Origin: Ignavibacteriota bacterium
Lineage (GTDB): Bacteria; Bacteroidota; Ignavibacteria; Tepidaquicellales; Tepidaquicellaceae
Reading direction: 5' to 3'
Assembly (NCBI GenBank): GCA_026390735.1
Contig: JAPLFJ010000036.1
Span: 1 to 35,567 of the forward strand
Length of the DNA: 35,567 nt
Below, in pieces: positions 23,935 to 31,485 of the stretch. Positions within the stretch are counted from its first letter, which is position 1; every line of letters starts with the position of its first letter. The position numbers were made by a program, and so were the translations under genes. The notes below the pieces were generated by a model, which worked only from the letters and a program-made list of their open reading frames with translations, had not been told where the DNA came from and searched no databases.

Positions 23935-25983
23935 ATGAAAAGCAAAATTAAAATCTACACTTTCATTATTGCTGCTTTGCTGGTTGCGTCCTTTGTTGGT
24001 TCAACCTTTGCACAGGATTTTGTGAAGCACAGCAGAACCGAAAGTTACAGAATGCCGCAGTTGCCGAATCTGATACAGATTCTCGATGCGAAACATAATG
24101 TGGTCAGGGACAATCCTTTGAGCACAATCAAGCAGGACTTCTTCCTTAAATTAAGGGATAGCGTCCAACTTGATGCTTCAAAGTTTTATCCTAACGTAGC
24201 AAACCCGTACTTACCAAACGGATATCCGGTCGTGATTATGGTACACGGCTACGGTGACAGAAAAGAAACTCTTGAAAACTTTGCGCAGGCGCAGGCAAAT
24301 TATGGTTATGTAGTCTATACCTTCAGTGTCCGCGGTCAGGGAAATTCAGGCGGTCTTTCAAACCTTATCAGCAGAACTGAAGCACAGGATTTAATTGAAT
24401 TTGTAAATTATGTAAAGAAAGATAAACCTGTTACAGGCGGTGACACAGCAAACGTATTGATAATGGGCGGTTCACAGGGAGGAATGCTTCCTTATATGGC
24501 AGCAAGCATGGGAATGAATGTTCGTGCAATCATTTCAGCAGTCGCTTCTCCTGAATTCGCTTCAAGCTGGATTGAAAACGGTTCGATTAAGATGTCTTTA
24601 TTATGGACAATTGAATATACACCTGACACTGCAAGGTACAATGCACAGGTCGACAGAATGTCAACATGGGTTTATTCTAATTCAAGAGATAAATGGGATT
24701 CTCTTGCAAAGTATCTTCCTTTAAACAGAGATTTTAATACAATTGTAGCAAATAACAAAGTTCCTATCGTTCTTGAAAATTCATGGCAGGATATGTTCTT
24801 CAATTGCCTTGGAAACATTAACGGCATTCCTTTAATGACAGCTCCTTCACGTTATTATTTCGGAGCAGTTACGGGTCACGGCGGCGATACATCACCTACG
24901 GAAGATACCTGGCATATGAATTTCTTTAATGAATGGTTCTTATACTGGCTGTTCCCAAGTACATATTATCCGGACCTTGGTAATCTGCTTACACGTCCGA
25001 AGTTTCACTATGCGTCCACGACTTTCCCTGTAAACGGAAATATGTGGTCTTTTAAACACGACAGTTCAGCCGTATTTCCACCGGCAGGGTCAACTACGAT
25101 GAGACTTTATTTCAACACAAACAAGAAACTGCTTAAGACAGTCAACTCAAATCAGTCCCAGACGAATACTTTAACGAATACTATTAAAGGTTCGTACACG
25201 ATGACTCAGATAGTTGCGGATGAATTCAAGGGCTCAAGATTTACAACAAACTTTAAGAAAGACTCAACAATATTTGAATCGAATGTTCTTCCGACAAGTA
25301 TGAAAATGTTCGGAACACCGAACCTGAAACTTGATTATATGTCGAATGCAATAGTTTCGCAGATGAACTACCAGATATATGAAGTCAGCAGCACAGGTGT
25401 TGCAAAACTTGTATCAACAATCAACTATACTGACAGAAAAGCAACAGTAAATTCACGCAAACAGGTTACAATAAAAGGAAATTCACACGCACATATTTTC
25501 TCAGCAGGAAGCAAGATAAGAGTTATTATGACTAACCTTGACCAGCGCTGGAATTATGCTTTCCTTAACACAAATCCGTTTGTTCTGCCTGTAATGACAA
25601 ACTTTACAAACACTATGTACTTAAGTTCAAACTCATACATAGACTTCCCGATTATCGGAGCAGCACCATTCAGTCCGCTTGCATCGATGGAAGATGGCGG
25701 AGCAGTTACAGCAATAAAGTTTGAATTAACACAGAACTATCCGAATCCGTTCAACCCGACAACTAACATTAAGTTCTCACTGCCTGAGAGTTTTGCAGGA
25801 AACGTGATGCTTAAAGTGTTCGACATAACGGGTAAAGAAGTTGCAACTTTAGTGAATCAAAAGATGAACGCAGGTTTCCATTCGGTTGCTTTCGACGGTT
25901 CAAAACTTTCCAGTGGAATATACTTCTACAAAATATCAGCAGGAAGTTATTCAGACGTAAAGAAAATGACATTAATAAAATAA
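23935..25983 (+). CDS. Secreted alpha/beta hydrolase (CocE/X-Pro dipeptidase-like) with type IX sorting domain
   Basis: This 682-residue protein has a signal peptide ending GSTFAQ (about 1-27). The alpha/beta-hydrolase fold is clear: VVIMVHGYGDRKET (oxyanion region, about 99-112), VYTFSVRGQGNSGG, nucleophile Ser180 in MGGSQGGM and a likely catalytic His in TGHGGD. A jelly-roll-like C-terminal domain follows (about 370-590; the KIRVIMTNLD segment resembles X-Pro dipeptidyl-peptidase/CocE C-domains), then a sorting domain from LTQNYPNPFNP ending KKMTLIK. ATG at 23935 is preferred to the adjacent TTG at 23932. It starts 3 bases after the epimerase stop, so it belongs to the same operon; an extracellular role on the exported glycan (for example de-esterification) is inference. 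Peptidase or esterase activity cannot be decided. Confidence 0.8.
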   Translation: MKSKIKIYTFIIAALLVASFVGSTFAQDFVKHSRTESYRMPQLPNLIQILDAKHNVVRDNPLSTIKQDFFLKLRDSVQLDASKFYPNVANPYLPNGYPVVIMVHGYGDRKETLENFAQAQANYGYVVYTFSVRGQGNSGGLSNLISRTEAQDLIEFVNYVKKDKPVTGGDTANVLIMGGSQGGMLPYMAASMGMNVRAIISAVASPEFASSWIENGSIKMSLLWTIEYTPDTARYNAQVDRMSTWVYSNSRDKWDSLAKYLPLNRDFNTIVANNKVPIVLENSWQDMFFNCLGNINGIPLMTAPSRYYFGAVTGHGGDTSPTEDTWHMNFFNEWFLYWLFPSTYYPDLGNLLTRPKFHYASTTFPVNGNMWSFKHDSSAVFPPAGSTTMRLYFNTNKKLLKTVNSNQSQTNTLTNTIKGSYTMTQIVADEFKGSRFTTNFKKDSTIFESNVLPTSMKMFGTPNLKLDYMSNAIVSQMNYQIYEVSSTGVAKLVSTINYTDRKATVNSRKQVTIKGNSHAHIFSAGSKIRVIMTNLDQRWNYAFLNTNPFVLPVMTNFTNTMYLSSNSYIDFPIIGAAPFSPLASMEDGGAVTAIKFELTQNYPNPFNPTTNIKFSLPESFAGNVMLKVFDITGKEVATLVNQKMNAGFHSVAFDGSKLSSGIYFYKISAGSYSDVKKMTLIK

Positions 25984-25993
25984 GATTTAAACC

Positions 25994-26022
25994 GGAAAGC
26001 CGGTTAGGGTAGCCGGCTTTCC
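25994..26022 (+). terminator. Hairpin at the end of the Nfr-like operon, possible terminator
   Basis: GGAAAGCCGG (25994-26003) pairs perfectly with CCGGCTTTCC (26013-26022), 11 bases after the hydrolase stop codon. The bases after it (AGTTATACATAATTATT) are AT-rich but lack a T run, so termination may be partial. Confidence 0.55.
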
Positions 26023-26040
26023 AGTTATACATAATTATTG

Positions 26041-26225
26041 CTTTTAATAAGTAAAGGGCAATTAGGGAAAGAAGAACTAAGGGGAAAAGTTCTTCTGAAT
26101 ATATGATTAAGTAAAGGGTAACCCGGGAAGATGCAGAGCCGAATGTGGGGAATGGTTCCGGAGATTATAAGCATTAACTCCCTTGGTTGGAAGCGGCTGT
26201 TCAGAAATGTTCAGCCGCTTTTTTT
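26041..26225 (+). ncRNA. Candidate structured RNA with two tandem modules and a terminator
   Basis: Two similar modules sit 60 bases apart. Each opens with TAAGTAAAGGG (near 26048 and 26108) followed by a short purine stretch. Module 1 then has a perfect 9-bp stem AGAAGAACT/AGTTCTTCT with a loop containing GGGGAA. Module 2 has a weaker stem GAGCC/GGTTC whose loop also contains GGGGAA. A strong terminator at 26191-26225 ends the unit. No ORF is present. It could be a small RNA or the leader of the lipoprotein gene at 26354. It matches no riboswitch I know. Confidence 0.4.
26191..26225 (+). terminator. Rho-independent terminator
   Basis: AAGCGGCTG (26191-26199) pairs with CAGCCGCTT (26212-26220) and runs into seven T (26219-26225). 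It ends either the hydrolase operon by readthrough or the RNA candidate just upstream. Confidence 0.85.
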
Positions 26226-26353
26226 ATGGCGTTGATACCTTCCATTTTCATCTTGTATCTTTAATGCAGAATACCGAAATTTAATAAAATAAATAAAAAC
26301 ATTATAGAGGCATACAAAGACTAAGCCCCAAAAACGCATAAAATATATTGTAA

Positions 26354-27376
26354 ATGAAAACAATTAAAATCGTTTTAGTCTTAATAGGTATTGTGACACT
26401 TTCCATCACATTTTCTTCTTGTGAGAACGCGGTTATTAATAATACTCAGAATACACATGATAACTTCCAGCTTCTTGCCTGGGATTATTCCGAAAGCCAT
26501 TATTTCCTTGATACTCTTTACAGACGCTCCTTCACTGAGGTTTACAATGACTCTGTCACAAGTTATGTCTCAGAAAATACAATTTCCACGGGCAATAAAG
26601 ATGTTGAAGTATGGGTACAGTGCAATGTTACTGAATCCTATAAAAGGCTTTGTGTTGGATGGTTAATGCTTGGAGAACGTCCAGTTTCGGGGTATGATAC
26701 TTCATTCATTAATACTGAACCAGTCTTCGGGGAAAAATTTTCAGGTTATTTTAAAATACTGGATACTTCTCAGTATTACATTAATCCGCAGGCGGGTTTT
26801 ATAGGTCTGAAAATAAATGTTCCTGAAAATTATTACGCAGGTGTGGTTTATAAAACTCTTTCGAATAAAATATACGGGCAAGGAAGGAATCTGTCAGGCA
26901 GTAACGATACATTAATACTTAAACTGTTTAAGATTGACACTCCAGACCCTCTGACAACACCTGTTGCCTGGAATCTGAAAATGAAAAATGTTTACAGGCT
27001 ACCATACGGAAATATATTAAGGGCATCTTCAATAAATCTGATGTTTTACAGCATTGATTATTACGGGAACAATTTTTATGAAATGATACCCGGATATTCT
27101 GTTCCACTGATAACGATGTTAAAACTTGACAGGTTTAATAATAGTTCTTTAAGGCCACCGCCTGACGGGAAATTCGACTGGATTGAAAGCAAAATAATAT
27201 ACACTGAATCAGGGGATATTGTATTCCCTGTGCTGGAACCTTTTGGAAAAGGATTAAAAGAAGCGGGTGTGGATTCCACATACTGGTTCGGGGAAATTTA
27301 TACTAAAAAGAAAATTCTGGCGCAAATGGAACCGAATGGAATCAGGTATTGGCTCAAAGGCAACGCAGTATATTAA
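26354..27376 (+). CDS. Lipoprotein of unknown function
   Basis: This 340-residue protein has a lipoprotein signal with lipobox FSSC (Cys23). The mature part is beta-rich (DVEVWVQCNV, GFIGLKINVPENYYAGVVYKTL, GNILRASSINLMFYSIDYYG) without a motif I can assign. It has no type IX sorting domain, so it is expected to sit as a membrane-anchored lipoprotein. It follows the structured RNA candidate and its terminator by about 130 bases, and 79 bases separate it from the next secreted gene. It may be expressed together with the secreted proteins downstream. Function unknown. Confidence 0.75.
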   Translation: MKTIKIVLVLIGIVTLSITFSSCENAVINNTQNTHDNFQLLAWDYSESHYFLDTLYRRSFTEVYNDSVTSYVSENTISTGNKDVEVWVQCNVTESYKRLCVGWLMLGERPVSGYDTSFINTEPVFGEKFSGYFKILDTSQYYINPQAGFIGLKINVPENYYAGVVYKTLSNKIYGQGRNLSGSNDTLILKLFKIDTPDPLTTPVAWNLKMKNVYRLPYGNILRASSINLMFYSIDYYGNNFYEMIPGYSVPLITMLKLDRFNNSSLRPPPDGKFDWIESKIIYTESGDIVFPVLEPFGKGLKEAGVDSTYWFGEIYTKKKILAQMEPNGIRYWLKGNAVY

Positions 27377-27455
27377 TATGAGTGTTTTGTGACTTTCAGG
27401 GTTGTACAGTCCGATATATGATGATTAATAATTTTAAAAAACGAAATTAGTAATT

Positions 27456-28676
27456 ATGAAAAAACTGATTGTAATTTTATTGATGCTCACAGCAATGAGC
27501 GTAAATGCACAGTGGTTGAATATGAATTCACCTGTGAGCAGGATTAATGGAATAACCAGCATTAATAATAATATTTTTATTACCTCTATGGGATATGGTG
27601 TTTTGACTTCAGGCAATGGAGGTGTTAACTGGACATCGGTAAACAACGGACTTCCAACTTTATACACATATTGCATTACTGCCTCCGCAAATAATTTGTT
27701 CGTATCGTCTACAGGAAATACTCCGGAAGTATATTTATCAACAAACCTTGGTGCAAACTGGACTTTGGCAAACAGCGGATTATCTTCAGGATTAAATTCA
27801 TTGTTTGCTTCTGCCTCATATGTCTACGCGGGTAATTCATCAGGTGCTTATTACTCCACTAATAACGGAGCTAACTGGATTCTGTCAAACCTCACGGGGG
27901 TTACACCAATGTCGTTTGTCAAATCCGGAAGCGTACTTTTTGCAGGGACATTTGGGAACGGTGTGTATAAATCGACAGATAACGGATTTAACTGGATTAA
28001 CTGCAGCAGCGGGCTTACAACTCTGAACATTAATACACTCGGAGTGCTTGGGACTGATATTTTTGCAGGGACAAATTACGGTGGAGCTATGTACAAGACC
28101 ACTAATAACGGAGCAAGCTGGACAGAAGCTAACAGCGGTATAATGCATTTAGTAATCAGAAGTATTGCTTCACAAGGAGGTCACATTTTTGCTACTGCAA
28201 ACGATTCTTACGGATGTATTTACCATTCCACAAATGCCGGGCAGAACTGGATTACAAAGAATCAGGGTTTTGGTTACACTGTACCGAATTTTACGTATCT
28301 GTATATTACGAATGACTATGTTTATGCAGGGACTTATTCAAGTAATATCTGGAAACGTTCTTATCAGGATTTAATAGGTATTCAGAAAATATCAGAAGTT
28401 GTTCCGTCATCATATTCACTCAGTCAGAACTATCCTAATCCGTTTAATCCTTCAACCGTTATCCGTTGTCAGTTGCCAGTTGTCAGTAATGTATCTTTAA
28501 AAGTATACGACGTAATGGGTCGGGAAGTGCAAACACTGGTAAGCGAAAAATTGCAGGCAGGGAGTTATGAGGTGAAGTTTGATGCAGGTATGAGTGGTTT
28601 GACAAGCGGGGTGTATTTTTATAAGATGGGGACGGAGGGTTATAGTGAAACGAAAAGGATGTTGTTAATAAAATAA
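27456..28676 (+). CDS. Secreted YCF48/BNR-type beta-propeller with type IX sorting domain
   Basis: This 406-residue protein has a signal peptide (MKKLIVILLMLTAMSVNAQ). At least six propeller blades carry the motif S/T-T-N-x-G-x-N/S-W, for example STNLGANW, STNNGANW, STDNGFNW, TTNNGASW and STNAGQNW, between about 40 and 300. A sorting domain runs from about 322 (SLSQNYPNPFNP) to the end (KRMLLIK). Such propellers usually bind or scaffold rather than catalyse. The 3' end runs straight into a palindromic repeat element. The sorting domain is closely similar to those of the next two genes, suggesting recent shuffling or gene conversion among them. Confidence 0.85.
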   Translation: MKKLIVILLMLTAMSVNAQWLNMNSPVSRINGITSINNNIFITSMGYGVLTSGNGGVNWTSVNNGLPTLYTYCITASANNLFVSSTGNTPEVYLSTNLGANWTLANSGLSSGLNSLFASASYVYAGNSSGAYYSTNNGANWILSNLTGVTPMSFVKSGSVLFAGTFGNGVYKSTDNGFNWINCSSGLTTLNINTLGVLGTDIFAGTNYGGAMYKTTNNGASWTEANSGIMHLVIRSIASQGGHIFATANDSYGCIYHSTNAGQNWITKNQGFGYTVPNFTYLYITNDYVYAGTYSSNIWKRSYQDLIGIQKISEVVPSSYSLSQNYPNPFNPSTVIRCQLPVVSNVSLKVYDVMGREVQTLVSEKLQAGSYEVKFDAGMSGLTSGVYFYKMGTEGYSETKRMLLIK

Positions 28677-28685
28677 AAGGTACCC

Positions 28686-28731
28686 ACCCCGTCTGTCTGC
28701 TGAAGCAGACAGACACCCCTCCAAGGAGGGG
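28686..28731. repeat. REP-like double palindrome
   Basis: Two adjacent perfect hairpins: GTCTGTCTGC (28691-28700) with GCAGACAGAC (28705-28714), and CCCCTCC (28716-28722) with GGAGGGG (28725-28731). The GC content is far above the surroundings. The CACCCCTCCAAGGAGGGG-type core is like repetitive extragenic palindromes I recall in Bacteroidota and Ignavibacteria genomes. It starts 10 bases past a stop codon and may also slow or stop transcription, although the T run is weak. Confidence 0.7.
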
Positions 28732-28878
28732 ATTCTTTGATGGTGAGGGAATTGATACAGTGTGATGAAGAGGATAAAGTTGATAAAATAGTATGAATGT
28801 TGAGAAAAATAATATAAATTATTATTCAATAATCACATATAATTTTGTGATTAGTATAAAAATATAAATTATTGCATT

Positions 28879-31398
28879 ATGAAAAAGTTAATCGTTCTTA
28901 TCGCGGTTTTCATCTTTCTTACGGCAGAAGTGAAATCACAGTTAGTTTATTATCAATGGAATCCTGTCAGCAGCCCCGTGACAGCAAACCTGAATTCGAT
29001 ATATTTTTCAAATTCACTTATTGTATCGGGAAATTCCGGTACGGTATTGTATTCAGGTAATTCAGGTGCTAACTGGTCTGCTTCAATACAGGCTGCAGGT
29101 GTAAACCTGTACTCGGTTTTCGGTTCCACGCCTTTTATTACAGGAGCCTCTGGGACTATATTAAAGTCTGCAGACAACGGGCTGAACTGGAGTACAGTAA
29201 CTTCACCGACGTCTAATAACATAAATTCTGTTAATGCTTATGTCTCTCCGAACTACAGGATTATAGTTTGTGACGGAGGAAAGATTTACACGTCTACCAA
29301 TCTTGGAACGAACTGGAGTGAAGTGGCATCAGGAACTACGAACTCACTTAGATGCGTGAATTTTAGTACTTCTACATCGATTTACCGTGGTTATGTATGC
29401 GGTGATAACGGTACGTTTATAAAGCTGGTTTATGCATTGCCTGTACCACCATCGGTAACGGTTCTGCCATACAGTACTGGAGTTACGAATAATTTTTACG
29501 GAGTTGCCTCACTGGGCGATACTACTAACCTGATACTTGTCGGTTCGGGCGGAAAGATAATGAAGTCAACGAACGGCGGAGTAAGCTGGACATCACTGGT
29601 CAGCGGAACCACTAACACATTAAGGTTTGTAAATGCAGTATCTGCAAATGATGTATGGGCTGGTGGTGACAATGGTACAATGCTTCACACAACTAACGGT
29701 GGAACAAACTGGCTTCCGCAGGTTGTCGGGTCTGCGGCGAACATAAATGCAATGACTTTTATTTCGGGTTCAAAAGCAATTGCTGTGGGAAGCAGCGGAA
29801 CGATTCTGGAATGTTATTTACCTGGTACGACGAGCGATTCAACAGTAAACAGAGTAACGCTTAATGGCAACAACATTAGTTCAATATTTCAGAACACAGG
29901 TATATTCAATCAGAATACTACATCGGGAAATACTGCTGGTTTTGAATGGCCAAAAGGCTCAGGAAGAACAGCAATGTTTACGTCAGGGCTGAGCATTTCT
30001 GCTATGGTAAACGGAAACCTTCGTCAGGCAATGTGTACATATAAAGGTGAGTACAGAAAAGGACAGTTCGTTAACGGTACGCCTCAGATTCCTATTGCTT
30101 TAAATAAAATCTGGAAAGTTTCTGCGGGTGACAATTGCTACAACAGCATAGACTGGGCTAACTGGGGGATGATTGTTCCTTATGGTGCACCATACCGCGA
30201 TATGAATAATAACGGCCAGTATGATCCTTGCATAGACATACCCGGAATGCGGAATGCAACACAGACAATATTTATGGCACTTACAGATGGTTTTCCTTCG
30301 AGTCACTCTCCCGGAGAGGGTTTCGGAGGTGGTACATTACCACTTAATGCTGACTTGAAAATCACTGCTTATACATACCCGGATTCAGCGCTTGCAGATG
30401 TACAATTTATAAAGTATGATTTAATAAACAGAGGCTCAGTTGCCTGGAACAATGTGTATATGGCATTAACAGGTGACTTTGATTTAGGAGATGCAAATGA
30501 TGATTATTATGCAAGTGATTCAGTGCGAAATATGTGGATAGGGTATAACGGTGATAATATGGATGGAAACGGAAATCCGCCAACGTACGGAGCAAATCCT
30601 CCAGCAACCGGGATGAGAATACTGAAGTTTCCTGTGAATAAAACACTAACACCTTTTGATACAATACGTACACATGCAGGAATTTACTTTACAGGAAATG
30701 GAAATTATACTCCGCCTTGTGAAACAGACCCTAACGGAGAGCCCCTGGGTGCATACAATTTTATGAAAGGATTTAAGAAAGACGGTTCTAAATGGATGAA
30801 TCCGATGTTTACTCCACCGAGACCTGTGAAATTTATTTACACAGGGGAACCTGAACCTAATACAGGATGGACTGAGTTGAAAGGTTCTATCTGGAACTGC
30901 GGCGGTGATACAGGGACGTATCATCCGGTTAACGCACCAACTGACAGAAGATACCTTCTGGGTTTTGGAAAAGATAACTTTACTATGAATCCCGGTGATT
31001 CTCAAACAATAGTTGTTGCTCAGATGATTGCTCGCGGAACGAGCAACGTTAACTCAGTAACAAAACTTAAACAACTCTCTGATATAGTTGCTAACTATAC
31101 AGTAGGCATTAAACAAATAAATTCTTTCGTACCGGGTTTTTATTCTCTTTCTCAGAACTATCCAAATCCGTTCAACCCGACAACAGTTATCCGCTATCAA
31201 TTGTCAGTTTCAGGAAATACTTCATTAAAAGTCTATGACGTAATGGGAAGGGAAGTGCAGACACTCGTGAACGAAAGATTACAGCCCGGCACTTATGAAG
31301 TTACGTTTGACGGAAGTAATTTAACCAGCGGCGTTTATTTCTATCAGCTGGCATCGGGTGATTACAAAGAAACAAAGAAATTATTGCTTTTGAAATAA
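28879..31398 (+). CDS. Secreted YCF48-type propeller plus paralogous C-terminal domain, type IX sorting (paralogue 1)
   Basis: This 839-residue protein has a signal peptide ending AEVKSQ. A YCF48-like propeller fills about 25-310 (SGNSGANW, SADNGLNW, STNLGTNW, STNGGVSW, TTNGGTNW). A conserved domain follows (about 325-740), beginning NRVTLNGNNISSIFQNTGIFNQ and including TSGNTAGFEWPKGSGRTAMF, YGAPYRDMNNNGQYDP (a calcium-loop-like DxNxNG at 441), TDGFPSSHSPGEGFGGG and LTGDFDLGDANDDYY. A sorting domain (about 752-839) ends TKKLLLLK. The middle domain is shared with the two following genes; I do not know its function. A TAATTTTG at 28840-28847 may be a promoter -7 element. Confidence 0.85.
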   Translation: MKKLIVLIAVFIFLTAEVKSQLVYYQWNPVSSPVTANLNSIYFSNSLIVSGNSGTVLYSGNSGANWSASIQAAGVNLYSVFGSTPFITGASGTILKSADNGLNWSTVTSPTSNNINSVNAYVSPNYRIIVCDGGKIYTSTNLGTNWSEVASGTTNSLRCVNFSTSTSIYRGYVCGDNGTFIKLVYALPVPPSVTVLPYSTGVTNNFYGVASLGDTTNLILVGSGGKIMKSTNGGVSWTSLVSGTTNTLRFVNAVSANDVWAGGDNGTMLHTTNGGTNWLPQVVGSAANINAMTFISGSKAIAVGSSGTILECYLPGTTSDSTVNRVTLNGNNISSIFQNTGIFNQNTTSGNTAGFEWPKGSGRTAMFTSGLSISAMVNGNLRQAMCTYKGEYRKGQFVNGTPQIPIALNKIWKVSAGDNCYNSIDWANWGMIVPYGAPYRDMNNNGQYDPCIDIPGMRNATQTIFMALTDGFPSSHSPGEGFGGGTLPLNADLKITAYTYPDSALADVQFIKYDLINRGSVAWNNVYMALTGDFDLGDANDDYYASDSVRNMWIGYNGDNMDGNGNPPTYGANPPATGMRILKFPVNKTLTPFDTIRTHAGIYFTGNGNYTPPCETDPNGEPLGAYNFMKGFKKDGSKWMNPMFTPPRPVKFIYTGEPEPNTGWTELKGSIWNCGGDTGTYHPVNAPTDRRYLLGFGKDNFTMNPGDSQTIVVAQMIARGTSNVNSVTKLKQLSDIVANYTVGIKQINSFVPGFYSLSQNYPNPFNPTTVIRYQLSVSGNTSLKVYDVMGREVQTLVNERLQPGTYEVTFDGSNLTSGVYFYQLASGDYKETKKLLLLK

Positions 31399-31410
31399 TC
31401 TTTTATCCGT

Positions 31411-31434
31411 ATTCCCGGGGGTAACCCCGGGAAT
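31411..31434. repeat. Perfect 10-bp palindrome with GTAA loop
   Basis: ATTCCCGGGG (31411-31420) pairs with CCCCGGGAAT (31425-31434). It is a GC-rich island in AT-rich sequence 12 bases past a stop codon, with no T run on either side. It may be a REP-type element or a 3'-end stabiliser. Confidence 0.65.
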
Positions 31435-31485
31435 GGGATGAATAATCATAAGTGTTTTTTGCAATGATATTAAGTAATTTATAGT

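Noticed and set aside
28840-28847. TAATTTTG as a promoter -7 box for paralogue 1
   Set aside because: No TTG-type -33 element lies at the right distance, and the region is too AT-rich for the match to mean much.
30646-31005. 119-codon minus-strand ORF inside paralogue 1
   Set aside because: It lies wholly inside a well-supported secreted protein on the other strand and has a composition unlike a real protein (Cys, Arg and Ser rich).
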